From positions 62,001 to 126,000 of the forward strand of contig FZRB01000012.1 in NCBI GenBank assembly GCA_900199595.1: DNA of 64,000 bases, given 5' to 3'. Under the pieces are notes generated by a model, which was given only the letters and a program-made list of their open reading frames with translations, was not told the DNA's origin and searched no databases. How positions within the stretch are numbered: the stretch's first letter is position 1; every line of letters starts with the position of its first letter. This DNA is from Lachnospiraceae bacterium. Lineage in GTDB: Bacteria > Bacillota > Clostridia > Lachnospirales > Lachnospiraceae. Positions 55,902 through 64,000 of the stretch are shown piece by piece. The position numbers were made by a program, and so were the translations under genes.

Positions 55902-55929
55902 AAGGTGTCAGATTAGTATCTGACACCTT
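55902..55929. terminator. Terminator of rplJL
   Basis: AAGGTGTCAGAT and ATCTGACACCTT, stem of 12 bp with a four-base loop, followed by TTTATTTC on the minus strand, 30 bp after rplL. The short, imperfect T-run may allow read-through to the MBOAT gene. Confidence 0.8.
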
Positions 55930-55958
55930 GTATTGTTAAATGTATTGAAATCGGATAA

Positions 55959-56324
55959 TTACTTAAGTGTAACCTTAGCTCCAACTTCCTCAAGCTTAGC
56001 CTTGATTGACTCAGCCTCACCCTTTGATGCAGCTTCCTTAAGTACCTTTGGTGCGCTCTCAACAGCTTCCTTAGCTTCCTTAAGTCCGAGACCTGTTACC
56101 TCACGAACAACCTTGATAACCTTGATCTTCTCAGCACCAACTTCTGTAAGCTCTACATCGAACTCATCCTTCTCAGCTGCTGCTTCTCCGCCTGCAGGAC
56201 CTGCTGCTACTACAACACCTGCTGCTGCAGATACACCATACTTCTCTTCTACTGCTTTTACAAGCTCATTAAGCTCGAGCACTGACATTTCGTCTATAGC
56301 TGCTACGATTTCTTCTACTGTCAT
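55959..56324 (-). CDS. rplL: 50S ribosomal protein L7/L12
   Basis: 121 residues. The N-terminal dimerisation region ([30 protein letters not shown]), an Ala/Gly hinge and the C-terminal domain [29 protein letters not shown] that contacts translation factors are complete. AAAGGAG precedes the ATG. It lies 71 bp after rplJ and ends the unit. Confidence 0.98.
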   Translation of the reverse strand: MTVEEIVAAIDEMSVLELNELVKAVEEKYGVSAAAGVVVAAGPAGGEAAAEKDEFDVELTEVGAEKIKVIKVVREVTGLGLKEAKEAVESAPKVLKEAASKGEAESIKAKLEEVGAKVTLK

Positions 56325-56395
56325 TTTTTTATTCTCCTTTTTTTAATCTGTTTAAAATCTTTTAATACTTTTCCCTCTGCTATACAGGGAACTAA

Positions 56396-56887
56396 TTAAG
56401 CTTCTGCTTTCTGTTCAGCAACCTGATTGATAACACGAGCAAAGTTCGTGATAGGTGACTGAATACTTCCGAGGAACTTTGAAAGAAGTTCGTCTCTTGA
56501 AGGGATAGTTGCAATGATACTGATACCGGCTGCATCATAATATGTTCCCTCTACGACACCACTCTTAAGCTCAAGCTTCTTTGCTGTCTTAGCGAAATTA
56601 GCTACGACTCTTGCAGGTGCTGTTGCGTCATCCTTAGAAATAGCAACTGCTGTAGGACCTTCAAGATCCTTTGCAAGCTCAGCAAATTCTGTTCCTTCGA
56701 TTGCAAGATTAACCATTGTATTCTTGTATACCTTGTAGATAACACCAGCTTCTCTGGTTGCTCTACGAAGATTTGTATCCTGCTCAACTGTAAGACCAAG
56801 ATAATCTACAAGTACAACTGATTTAGCACCATCAAGGTTATCCTTGATTTCCTGTACTATAGGTTTCTTCTCTTCAACCTTTGCCAC
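56396..56887 (-). CDS. rplJ: 50S ribosomal protein L10
   Basis: 163 residues, starting with GTG after AGGAGG. MAKVEEKKPIVQEIKDNL, VLVDYLGLTVEQDTNLRRATREAGV and AVAISKDDATAPARV identify it; the C-terminal helix binds L7/L12 dimers. Expression is governed by an L10 leader with an attenuator (56934-57052). rplK and rplA, which usually precede it, are not upstream. Confidence 0.97.
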   Translation of the reverse strand: MAKVEEKKPIVQEIKDNLDGAKSVVLVDYLGLTVEQDTNLRRATREAGVIYKVYKNTMVNLAIEGTEFAELAKDLEGPTAVAISKDDATAPARVVANFAKTAKKLELKSGVVEGTYYDAAGISIIATIPSRDELLSKFLGSIQSPITNFARVINQVAEQKAEA

Positions 56888-56933
56888 TTTAGTACGTACC
56901 TCCTTTTTTTATTTAACGGCCGCACATAAGAAT

Positions 56934-57052
56934 AAAAAAACTCTGTCCACACTAAAGTAGACAGAGATATAAGTTCGTAATCTACGACTTTCCTCGGCAG
57001 GTAACTAATAAGTGTTACGTCTAACGACACCTGCTGTCTACGGCAGCTCATC
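56934..57052 (-). ncRNA. L10 ribosomal leader with intrinsic attenuator
   Basis: The conserved core CCGTAGACAGCAGGTG ... ACCTGCCGAGG of the Firmicute L10(L12)4-binding leader is present near 57000-57050. A hairpin CTCTGTC/GACAGAG followed by seven Ts (56934-56966) is the terminator. Excess L10-L12 complex would bind the leader and favour termination before rplJ. Confidence 0.9.
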
Positions 57053-57059
57053 GTGCGAT

Positions 57060-57089
57060 AGAATACCACATATGTATTACGCATGTCAA
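57060..57089 (-). promoter_or_regulatory. Sigma-A promoter of rplJL
   Basis: TTGACA, 18 bp, TATTCT on the minus strand, directly ahead of the L10 leader. Confidence 0.75.
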
Positions 57090-57126
57090 GAGATTTTTAA
57101 TATGATAAACGCAATTATAGTTTTAT

Positions 57127-57354
57127 CTAGTAAGTACGCTTGAAGTTTTTTACATCTTCCTTAAAATGTTCCAGAAGATCTTCATATTTTGAAGAATCCT
57201 TTATGGAGGATGTGTTTTTCTTTTCTTCAAGCTTTTTTTCCAGGAGTTTTATATTCTCCACTGCATTGTCTTTGTAGTTATTACTAAGATCAACACGAAT
57301 CTGATTTACAATCGCATCCAATTCTTTATCTGTTTTTTTTGAAAATAATGACAT
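57127..57354 (-). CDS. Small charged coiled-coil protein
   Basis: About 75 residues, no family recognised. Start at the ATG with AGGAGG eight bases upstream (two more start codons precede it too close). Composition is very charged and helical: MSLFSKKTDKELDAIVNQIRVDLSNNYKDNA then NIKLLEKKLEEKKNTSSIKDSSKYEDLLEHFKEDVKNF, with heptad-like Leu/Ile spacing. No membrane segment. It follows hypF by 14 bp on the same strand and was probably co-transcribed. Confidence 0.6.
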   Translation of the reverse strand: MSLFSKKTDKELDAIVNQIRVDLSNNYKDNAVENIKLLEKKLEEKKNTSSIKDSSKYEDLLEHFKEDVKNFKRTY

Positions 57355-57368
57355 ATGCATCACCTCCT

Positions 57369-59855
57369 CTAGGGATTTTCCGGTTCTTTCGGAGGTTCGG
57401 GATTCAGAATACTGCCGTATACCTGTCCCAGGGCAAGTCCTCCGTCGCCTCCGGGCACGTGTGAACTGAAATGTATTATATAACCCAGCTCTGTCAGGGC
57501 AGAATTAAGCGTGCTTACCAGTATACGGTCATTCATAATACTTCCGCAAAGAACTACATGATTTATATAATCACGGCTGCATATCTCATCTGCCAGTTCA
57601 GTAGTTGTATTTACTACTGCCATATGAATCTCAAAGGCAATTCTCTCTCTGATCCTTTCAACCTCTTCTGCTTGGATATCTTCCTTTTCTGTCAGCTTGA
57701 TATATTTATGAATCGCATCTGCCATAAGGAGTGTCTGATCCATTCTGTATATCTCATCATCATTTCTTGGTTCTAATATTTTTAGAGCCAGTGGCTCACC
57801 ATAATCATCAGCCTTGTCTTCATCTATTCTGTCAGCATACCTGATAGCATAGTTTTCCAGCATATTGGCACATTCACCTTCGTAGGTGTTTATACGACGA
57901 ATACCCATAAGGGCAGCAACTGCATCAAACAGTCTTCCCATGGATGAGGATCTGTAGGAACTGATATCTGCCTTAAGACATGCACATACCACGCCATAAT
58001 CCTCGGAATTAATACCCAGTCGATTCATTATTTCCTTTAATTCACCTGAGCTGATAAGCTGCCTCTCCTCTATCGCACGCAGATAGCAGCATAAAGTGGA
58101 CATAGCATCCTTTACATTTTCGCTTCCGCTCATCAGCTTAACCGGAGTGAGTGAAGCGGTTCTTTTCATACTGAAGGAATTTCTGTAATCTATCTCTTCA
58201 TCAGATCTTCTGGGAGCTTTGGGTATATTACATGAGAATATCTCACTTCCCCATATAGTATCATCATCTCCGTAACCACCAAAGCCGAAGGCTATTCCCA
58301 GTACCTTGCCTTTAAGTTTTTCCTCAGCTATAACAGCCAGCACATGAGCTCTGTGATGCTGGATATATGATACATCCTCACTCATGGTAAGTGTATCTGC
58401 AGACGATATAAAATCAGGATGCATATCGGCAAGAAATCTTTCCGGATGCACATTAATCATCTCATTTATACGTGTCATGGATCTTTTTCTGGAAAGTCTG
58501 GATGATTCATAGGTCAGGTCACCGAAATCTTCTGACATAAGCACCGTATTATCCTTAGCCATTGCATAAGATGATCTGAGGTCACCTCCAGCTGCATATG
58601 TATCCTTATTTACAGATTTATCCAGCACTATGTTTTCCGGCACATATCCTCTGGATCTTCGAAGTATCTGGAATATGCTTCCATTTGTATGGCCACAGTA
58701 CTTTTTATCTACATACTGAACTACGGAATCCTCAAGAGGAGTCAGAATTTCTATGTTGTTAGTCAACATAAAATCTATACATTCCTGTTCTTCAGTATTA
58801 TCATCCTTCATAAACTCCATCATTTCATCAGTTTTTATGATGGTTGATTCATTTCCTTTGTTGCCACTCGTAATAAGCAGAGGTCCAACAGCATTGGTAA
58901 GGATGACCTGCAGCCCGTTACAGGGGAGTATGGCTCCTAATCTGTCGCTCTCTCCGCTTATCTCATATGGAAGCACCTTTCCTGATTTTTTCTTTTTCAG
59001 AAGTACTATAGGTCTGGCTGATGAAAGCAGACGCTCTTCTTCCTCTACTGTAACCACACAATATTTTCTGATAGTTTTAATATCAGGGAAAAGTACAGCA
59101 AGAGGTTTTGTTTCTCTTTCCTTAATAACACGAATTCTTTTAGCCGGCTCGCTTTCAGGAAGACTCATAAAATGAAATCCTCCCACATTTCTTACAGCCC
59201 CTATTTTTCCCGACTTAAGAAGCTCGATGGTCTTATCCAGCATTTCATCCTGGGAAAGATCATCCATAGGCTGATTCTTCTCTAAATAAAGAGACAGCTT
59301 GGGACCGCAGTTTTTACAGCCTATAGTTTCAGCATGTCTATGCCTGTTTCCCTTTTCTCTGTAATCATCTATGCATTTCTGACACATAGGAAAATCATCA
59401 AAAGTAAGATTGATTCTGTCATAAGGAGCCCTTTTCATTACAGAATATCTCGGTCCACATACGTTACAGCTGATAAAAGGATATCTGTATCTTCTGTCTG
59501 CAGGATCAAGAACCTCTCTCATGCAGTCAGGACATATCCCAATATCCGGAGGAAGAAATCTAGCGCCTTCATCAAAATCATCACTTTTGATAATTCTGAA
59601 ATCCTCTGCCGGAAGACTCTTCTCAAGAGGTCTTACAATTATATTCTCAACACGGCCGTTTGCAGGACAGTTATATCTCAGATGATATGACAGCTTACTC
59701 ATATCATCAGGATTAATAACCACATGAAGCTTGACCGCTCCACCTGAATTACGTACTGCACCTTTTATTCCATGTTCTTCTGCGTAATCAGCGATAAATG
59801 TTCTGTATCCTATTCCCTGAAGTTGTCCAAAAACTGTTATTTCGAAACTCTTCAT
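57369..59855 (-). CDS. hypF: Carbamoyltransferase HypF, NiFe-hydrogenase maturation
   Basis: 828 residues, all four parts in order: acylphosphatase domain (VFGQLQGIGYRTFI, ~1-90), two zinc fingers (CPDCMREV...CNVCG and CQKCIDDY...CKNCG, ~107-182), a YrdC domain (SGKIGAVRNVGGFHF, ~205-390) and a Kae1-like domain (QHHRAHVLAVIAE, GFGGYGDDDTIWGSE, FDAVAALMG, ~420-820). It makes thiocarboxamide for the cyanide ligands of the NiFe active site. It is somewhat longer than the ~750 usual. No hypA-E or hydrogenase genes are in the window. GGGAGG in the last codons of the upstream SGNH gene serves it, which implies translational coupling. Confidence 0.93.
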   Translation of the reverse strand: MKSFEITVFGQLQGIGYRTFIADYAEEHGIKGAVRNSGGAVKLHVVINPDDMSKLSYHLRYNCPANGRVENIIVRPLEKSLPAEDFRIIKSDDFDEGARFLPPDIGICPDCMREVLDPADRRYRYPFISCNVCGPRYSVMKRAPYDRINLTFDDFPMCQKCIDDYREKGNRHRHAETIGCKNCGPKLSLYLEKNQPMDDLSQDEMLDKTIELLKSGKIGAVRNVGGFHFMSLPESEPAKRIRVIKERETKPLAVLFPDIKTIRKYCVVTVEEEERLLSSARPIVLLKKKKSGKVLPYEISGESDRLGAILPCNGLQVILTNAVGPLLITSGNKGNESTIIKTDEMMEFMKDDNTEEQECIDFMLTNNIEILTPLEDSVVQYVDKKYCGHTNGSIFQILRRSRGYVPENIVLDKSVNKDTYAAGGDLRSSYAMAKDNTVLMSEDFGDLTYESSRLSRKRSMTRINEMINVHPERFLADMHPDFISSADTLTMSEDVSYIQHHRAHVLAVIAEEKLKGKVLGIAFGFGGYGDDDTIWGSEIFSCNIPKAPRRSDEEIDYRNSFSMKRTASLTPVKLMSGSENVKDAMSTLCCYLRAIEERQLISSGELKEIMNRLGINSEDYGVVCACLKADISSYRSSSMGRLFDAVAALMGIRRINTYEGECANMLENYAIRYADRIDEDKADDYGEPLALKILEPRNDDEIYRMDQTLLMADAIHKYIKLTEKEDIQAEEVERIRERIAFEIHMAVVNTTTELADEICSRDYINHVVLCGSIMNDRILVSTLNSALTELGYIIHFSSHVPGGDGGLALGQVYGSILNPEPPKEPENP

Positions 59856-59856
59856 G

Positions 59857-61257
59857 CTACCTCCCGGAACTTATCTTCTTTTCCTTCTTGATTTCCTTCT
59901 CTGTTTCCGACTTATCCTTTGCATCAGTTTCTTCAATAATCTTTTTCTTAGCAAAGTCTTTTAGGGTATCGGCATACACCTTGTAACCGGCATACGTGAT
60001 ATGACAATAGTCGTCACTGCAGTATTCATCTGCAAGCTTACCTGAACTGTCGAGCATCGGTGTAAATACATCTATAAATTCTACTCTTTTAGTTTTTTTA
60101 GCATATTTTTTCAGAGCCTTGTTTATAATTCTCATATTGTAATTACTCAGATCACCGCTGGATTTATACATCGGAGTAGGAGAAACTATATAAACAGTTG
60201 TCTTCTTGTTCTGACGTATCAGCTCATTTATGAGACTCTCATAGCTTGAAATAAACTTGTATGGACCATATACTCCGATATCATTTAGTCCATAGTTTAT
60301 GAAAACCTTCTTTGTTCCGAGTGCTGTTATATGATCCTTAAGTCTGGCCTTACGTCCGTTTATAGTCGGATGAAGCGACGAACCTGAAACAGGTGCCATA
60401 TCATTATAAACTCCATAACAGCCTACGGAAATATGTCTGGCATTTCCCAGAAATCCGTTGTACTGTGCTGAACAATAATCTTCAAAGCCAACTCCTACTG
60501 AATGTCCTGCCATGACCGAACCTCTAAACCACTTATCCTTCATGGAATTCGTAACCTTCATCTCCGGTTTTTTCAGAACATTTACAGTTATTGAGAGCTT
60601 TGATTTTTTTCCATCCTTCTCAGCACATGCCGTAATTACAGTCTTTCCTTTTTTCTTAGCAATAAGCTTATCGTTTTTAATCTTAGCCACTGCTTTTTTT
60701 GAATCAGTAAGGGATATAACCGCTCCCTCAACTTCAGTTGAGGCCTTTACCGCTGCCTCCTCGCCTATATACATCTGAAGTGTTTTTCTTTTTCTGTAGG
60801 AACACTTTGTTATTTTTACATTTATCTCAAGTATTTTTATCTTGTTTCCTGAATATATAGTGAGCCTGGACTTTGCATTCCCGCATCTTTTTGCCTTTAT
60901 AATACCTTTCTTTGTTATCACTGAGAGTCTGCTGTTTGAATTATATACCTCAACCTTATCAGCATCCTCAAGAGCTGAAAGTCCGAGATCTATCTTATCT
61001 CCTCTGTACATCCTGACAGTTAAAGTAAGTTTTACATCCAGAGGGGAATTCTCTTCTTCTGTGGCAGGCTGTTCTGTGGTAAGCTCTGTATTATCCTGTT
61101 GTTCACTCTGCGGTTCGGACTGCTGTTCACTCTGCTGTATAGCCGGCTGATTGCTGTTTTCTCCATCAGCAAAAGCTTCTGTCTGAAAAAATGTAAACGA
61201 AAAAATCAGCATGATGATCACAAGAACCATACGTGCCAATTTTCTTCGTAAATACAT
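59857..61257 (-). CDS. Secreted SGNH hydrolase with Ig-like repeats
   Basis: About 466 residues from the ATG at 61257; a longer open frame runs through a repeat and is unlikely. Signal anchor MYLRRKLARMVLVIIMLIFSFTFFQTEAFA, then a Gln/Glu/Ser-rich linker (QQSEQQSEPQSEQQ), two or three BIG2-like beta domains (VKLTLTVRMYRGDK..., MYIGEEAAVKASTEVEGA..., KGKTVITACAEKDGKKSKL) and the SGNH domain: GHSVGVGFE (nucleophile), VFINYGLNDIG (block III Asn), DYCHITYAGY (Asp/His). Its tail is Lys/Glu-rich and shares four bases with the ribosome binding site of hypF. Extracellular esterase or acyltransferase; no clear ribosome binding site. Confidence 0.78.
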   Translation of the reverse strand: MYLRRKLARMVLVIIMLIFSFTFFQTEAFADGENSNQPAIQQSEQQSEPQSEQQDNTELTTEQPATEEENSPLDVKLTLTVRMYRGDKIDLGLSALEDADKVEVYNSNSRLSVITKKGIIKAKRCGNAKSRLTIYSGNKIKILEINVKITKCSYRKRKTLQMYIGEEAAVKASTEVEGAVISLTDSKKAVAKIKNDKLIAKKKGKTVITACAEKDGKKSKLSITVNVLKKPEMKVTNSMKDKWFRGSVMAGHSVGVGFEDYCSAQYNGFLGNARHISVGCYGVYNDMAPVSGSSLHPTINGRKARLKDHITALGTKKVFINYGLNDIGVYGPYKFISSYESLINELIRQNKKTTVYIVSPTPMYKSSGDLSNYNMRIINKALKKYAKKTKRVEFIDVFTPMLDSSGKLADEYCSDDYCHITYAGYKVYADTLKDFAKKKIIEETDAKDKSETEKEIKKEKKISSGR

Positions 61258-61328
61258 ATATTCTATTATTGTCCTACGACACATAGAAAATGTACACATC
61301 GTATAAAACGCCCCACAACTTAAATATA

Positions 61329-61352
61329 ATTCTTCGCTTTGGTCAGAATGAC
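61329..61352. repeat. Widespread ATTCTTCGCT...AGAATGAC intergenic repeat
   Basis: Plus strand ATTCTTCGCTTTGGTCAGAATGACA. It resembles the 'TCATTCTGAGCGAAGCGAAGAATC' repeat known from many bacterial genomes; read as protein (minus) it gives the artefact CHSDQSEEL. It lies in the 5' region of the SGNH gene. Confidence 0.6.
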
Positions 61353-61353
61353 A

Positions 61354-61385
61354 AAACACTTTTCTTGCAAGCAAGAACGTGTTTT
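61354..61385. terminator. Long hairpin downstream of the solute-binding lipoprotein gene
   Basis: AAAACAC...GTGTTTT encloses TTCTTGC/GCAAGAA around two bases. It is placed 40 bp after the gene's stop. On the minus strand the tail is TTTTGTCATT, weakly T-rich. Confidence 0.6.
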
Positions 61386-61423
61386 TACTTTTGACACTTG
61401 AACCAAGTTTACCAAATCTCAAA

Positions 61424-63655
61424 TTACTCGTCAAGAAGCGCTCTCAGTTCACTCTGTATGTTGAGAACTGCTTCATCCAGCGAATTATCACCGCTGAAAT
61501 AGGTATCTGCCTCATCAGCTACAATATTAATTATTCTAGCCTCCCTTTCAAATCGTCCATCCGAAGAATCAAGCAGACTGCTGAACTCATCTAGTTCTTC
61601 ATCGGTAACCGGATGCAGCTTCATAGTGAAGTCTTCCCAGCTGTATTCGCTGTTATTCGGCTCATATACATTTCCGTATATATCTGTTTTCTTCTCGCTG
61701 CTTTTTAAATTATCAACAAAAACCTCATAAACATCCTGTCTTGTCGGAACACCCCACAGGGTCTGGAGATTATTTCCCTGATACTCTTCAGTCATAAACT
61801 GTCTGATAAAGTCCCAGGCTCCATCCTTGTTTTCACAATCGGAAGAAATGGCAAGCCTGCGTCCGAAGGATATTTTCGTTCCGGTTCCTTCTTTTGATGG
61901 ATAACCCTTAAAGCTGACATCTCCCTTAAACAGCTTATTATATATCTGTATCTGATCAGGAGTCATATCTCCGTTAACAAAAAGTATTTTACCGGATCTT
62001 ATCATATCCGGTTCAGACACAGCCTCTTCATCTGAAACCTTTTCTTCTAAATCACTGTTACAGCTTTCCAGGATATCCTTAAAATCCTGTGAATCAAAAT
62101 ATGTTTCCTTTTTATCCCAATCTATAAAGTCTTCTATAGTACCATCAAGGATTTCTCTCAGCTTATCCGACTTGCTTTCAGATCTGAACATCAGAGCACC
62201 CTCATCTTTTGACTGAGTAAAGCTTTTGAATTCATCATAAGTCCAGCCGTATTCCTTTCCCACATCCGAAGCTTTAGCCAGCAGTGTCTGAAGGGTAAAG
62301 CCTGAAGAAACAAAGTACAGCTTTCCATTGCTTTTCATGGCATTAAATACCGACGGTATGATATCCTCTGTCCTGATATCCGGATCCTTTTCGATATATC
62401 CTGTTATATCCTCAAAAAGCCCCTTCGATATACATTGATTAACAGACATATGACCTATCTCATCTGAAAAATCATATATATCGGGATGATCTCCGGCATC
62501 CAGAGACGCCTGTATCTTATCTCCCGCATTTTTCTCATTGCTGTAATCAATTATCTTAACACGGTATTTTGTCTGGGATTTATTATAATCAATAATCCTC
62601 TCTTTAAGATCATTATTACTGCACTGCGACAGTACTGTAAGGACTATTCTGCCTTCCTCTTTTATATCTTCTTTTTTATATCTGACTATCCTGTCATCCT
62701 CTTCATCTGATAAGATGGCATATATACTGTCGGGGCTCTCTACTACCTCATCGCTGATATCTTCATAATCCAGATCGGAATTAACAAAATTAAATATCTC
62801 TTCTTCTTTTTTATCACTCAGATTATATCCATATATACCACTGCTGGTCTGATAAAAAAAATCATAATCACCGGAGCCTGTAATAATTCTGTTGATGTAA
62901 CGCGCATCTATAACATACTCATCACTAAGATTACCTTTTACAGGATCCATAACTTTCACAGTCATAACATTTTTATTATCTACTGTGTTCATCTGGACTA
63001 TTACTACATCCCCATCCCTGGACAGTCCCGCTGTTTCTATATATCCGCCGGGCTCCGAATCAGAGACCACCTTCAGTTCCTGATTATATATCTTAATCTC
63101 ATCGTCATATACTGCAACCAGATTACCACTCTTATCCATATAAAGCTCTGAAAGCCAGGAATCACCGGATACATCTGTTATCTTAGATATATTTTTTTCA
63201 TTATCAAGCTTACCGTTCTTAAGTGTGTAAAGACTGGTTTTATTTCTTTCATCAGAGGTCCATTTTGTCTGAGTTACGTATATATTTTCATCCTTATCCA
63301 GGAATAATTCATCCATATAAGTTTTATCATCAGTTTCAAGCTCTGCTATAAGCTCCGGTGTACCACCCTCTTTTGACACCTTATAGAATCTGATTATATT
63401 TTTGTCACCTGACTCTTCTGTATAAAAAAACAGGTTGTTATCTGATAAGACAAGCGAGGATACCCATCCTTTGACTTCACTAATACTGAAGTCATCATCC
63501 TCAGAAAAAACAGCTTCCATGGATTTAGTCTTTGCATCGGATAAGCTGCTGAAATCTTCCATGTCCCCTTCTTCTTCAGCCTGTCCGCATGAAATGAGTC
63601 CAAAAACAAATCCAAATGTAAGAAATATACATATGTACTTCTTCAAGTGTCTCAT
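61424..63655 (-). CDS. Large extracellular solute-binding lipoprotein
   Basis: About 743 residues from the ATG with GGAGGG upstream; 23 more codons are open in frame but lack a site. Signal and lipobox FGLISCG. Two parts: residues ~50-345 are a beta-rich, propeller-like region (VSSLVLSDNNLFFYTEE, LFLDKDENIYVTQ, LSELYMDKSGNLVAVYDDE), and ~350-743 a periplasmic-binding-protein fold of the ABC sugar type (IVLTVLSQCSNNDLKERIIDYNKSQTKYRVKIIDYS, DAGDHPDIYDF, NGKLYFVSSGF, FVNGDM, SFGRRLAISSDCENKDGAWDFIRQFM). Usual binding proteins are ~430 residues. No permease is next to it, so the ligand is unknown. Confidence 0.8.
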   Translation of the reverse strand: MRHLKKYICIFLTFGFVFGLISCGQAEEEGDMEDFSSLSDAKTKSMEAVFSEDDDFSISEVKGWVSSLVLSDNNLFFYTEESGDKNIIRFYKVSKEGGTPELIAELETDDKTYMDELFLDKDENIYVTQTKWTSDERNKTSLYTLKNGKLDNEKNISKITDVSGDSWLSELYMDKSGNLVAVYDDEIKIYNQELKVVSDSEPGGYIETAGLSRDGDVVIVQMNTVDNKNVMTVKVMDPVKGNLSDEYVIDARYINRIITGSGDYDFFYQTSSGIYGYNLSDKKEEEIFNFVNSDLDYEDISDEVVESPDSIYAILSDEEDDRIVRYKKEDIKEEGRIVLTVLSQCSNNDLKERIIDYNKSQTKYRVKIIDYSNEKNAGDKIQASLDAGDHPDIYDFSDEIGHMSVNQCISKGLFEDITGYIEKDPDIRTEDIIPSVFNAMKSNGKLYFVSSGFTLQTLLAKASDVGKEYGWTYDEFKSFTQSKDEGALMFRSESKSDKLREILDGTIEDFIDWDKKETYFDSQDFKDILESCNSDLEEKVSDEEAVSEPDMIRSGKILFVNGDMTPDQIQIYNKLFKGDVSFKGYPSKEGTGTKISFGRRLAISSDCENKDGAWDFIRQFMTEEYQGNNLQTLWGVPTRQDVYEVFVDNLKSSEKKTDIYGNVYEPNNSEYSWEDFTMKLHPVTDEELDEFSSLLDSSDGRFEREARIINIVADEADTYFSGDNSLDEAVLNIQSELRALLDE

Positions 63656-63677
63656 CCGCACCCTCCAAATATTAATA

Positions 63678-63706
63678 CCCCACGAAAATGTGACTATTCG
63701 TAGGGT
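63678..63706 (-). promoter_or_regulatory. Stem-loop in the leader of the solute-binding lipoprotein gene
   Basis: CCCTACGAA and TTCGTGGGG form a 9-bp stem with an 11-base loop, close to the predicted transcript start. A TATAAT box is at 63710-63715, with no clear -35. Confidence 0.45.
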
Positions 63707-63757
63707 ACTATTATACTTCATCAAAAATACATCTTATGTATGAATAATTACAACATA

Positions 63758-64000
63758 TTAGGTATGAAAAAGCTTCTTTGTCTGATAGCGTGGTTCGCAG
63801 GTCAGATTCACCCCGAGTTTCTTAAATACTCCCACATCAACCTGTGACAAAATAACTGATGAATGAACCTCCAGACCAGCCAGCTTAGGAAGCTGGGCAT
63901 AAGCCTCTTTTGCTTCAGGATTATTTATAGCCTCTATTGAAAGTGCTATAAGTATCTCATCTATATGAAGAAGCGGATTATGGTTACCAAGGAACTTAAC
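63758..64000 (-). CDS. DUF1846 (UPF0371) protein, C-terminal part
   Basis: The last 80 residues of a protein running off the right edge. FLGNHNPLLHIDEILIALS, LPKLAGLEVHSSVILSQVD, FKKLGVNLTCEPRYQTKKLFH are hallmarks of the DUF1846 family, about 500 residues in length and common in Firmicutes. A function is not known to me. The stop is TAA at 63758-63760, about 100 bp before the solute-binding gene starts on the same strand. Confidence 0.9.
   Translation of the reverse strand, partial: VKFLGNHNPLLHIDEILIALSIEAINNPEAKEAYAQLPKLAGLEVHSSVILSQVDVGVFKKLGVNLTCEPRYQTKKLFHT

Overview
The window looks like a chromosomal segment from a low-GC anaerobic Firmicute, most likely a Lachnospiraceae member (Butyrivibrio/Roseburia-like). 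The basis is the str-operon order rpoB-rpoC-rpsL-rpsG-fusA-tuf, strong AGGAGG ribosome binding sites, sigma-A promoters with 17-bp spacers, and many secreted proteins with Thr/Lys-rich linkers and BspA-like repeats. This is inferred by eye; no database search was made. Nearly all genes lie on the minus strand. I recognised no rRNA, tRNA, CRISPR array or transposase.

Layout. 1-3.4 kb: the end of a 3D-domain protein, a terminator, then trpS with an HD hydrolase, a DegV protein and a small XRE regulator. 3.6-26.7 kb: a type IV pilus locus transcribed right to left. It begins with two giant prepilins (about 1,070 and 2,300 residues), then three minor pseudopilins, a small membrane protein and a short prepilin-peptidase-like protein. 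After a promoter come pilC, a fused pilM-pilN, pilO and pilB. A separate promoter drives the major pilin, followed by a YfhO-type membrane protein and a second pilin with its own promoter. 26.9-37 kb: an acidic-linker membrane protein, an alpha/beta hydrolase, a divergent IMP dehydrogenase, a signalling group (zinc-ribbon protein, membrane Ser/Thr kinase, XRE regulator, DUF5067 protein) and a secreted leucine-rich-repeat protein. 37.2-49.9 kb: tuf, fusA, rpsG, rpsL, rpoC and rpoB. 50-55.9 kb: a surface cassette (SGNH hydrolase, transglutaminase-like protein, TTE-repeat lipoprotein, AlgX/DHHW-like protein, MBOAT acyltransferase) sitting between rpoB and rplJL. 56-57.1 kb: rplL, rplJ and the L10 leader with its attenuator. 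57.1-64 kb: a small coiled-coil protein, HypF, another SGNH hydrolase, a large solute-binding lipoprotein and the end of a DUF1846 protein.

How it fits together. The pilus machine (PilB motor, PilC platform, PilM/N/O alignment complex) would assemble the small pilin(s). The very large prepilins, one with GLUG-type repeats and one with BspA/DUF285 repeats, carry the same N-terminal pilin helix and could be displayed at the tip or along the fibre as adhesins. I consider this pilus with giant adhesive prepilins the most interesting system here. The second notable feature is the break in the normally contiguous rplJL-rpoBC order by an O-acylation and surface-protein cassette that has no visible promoter of its own. 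Several regulatory RNA-like elements also stand out: an rpoB leader peptide, a folded rpsL-rpsG spacer, and a 28-nt leader shared by two surface genes.
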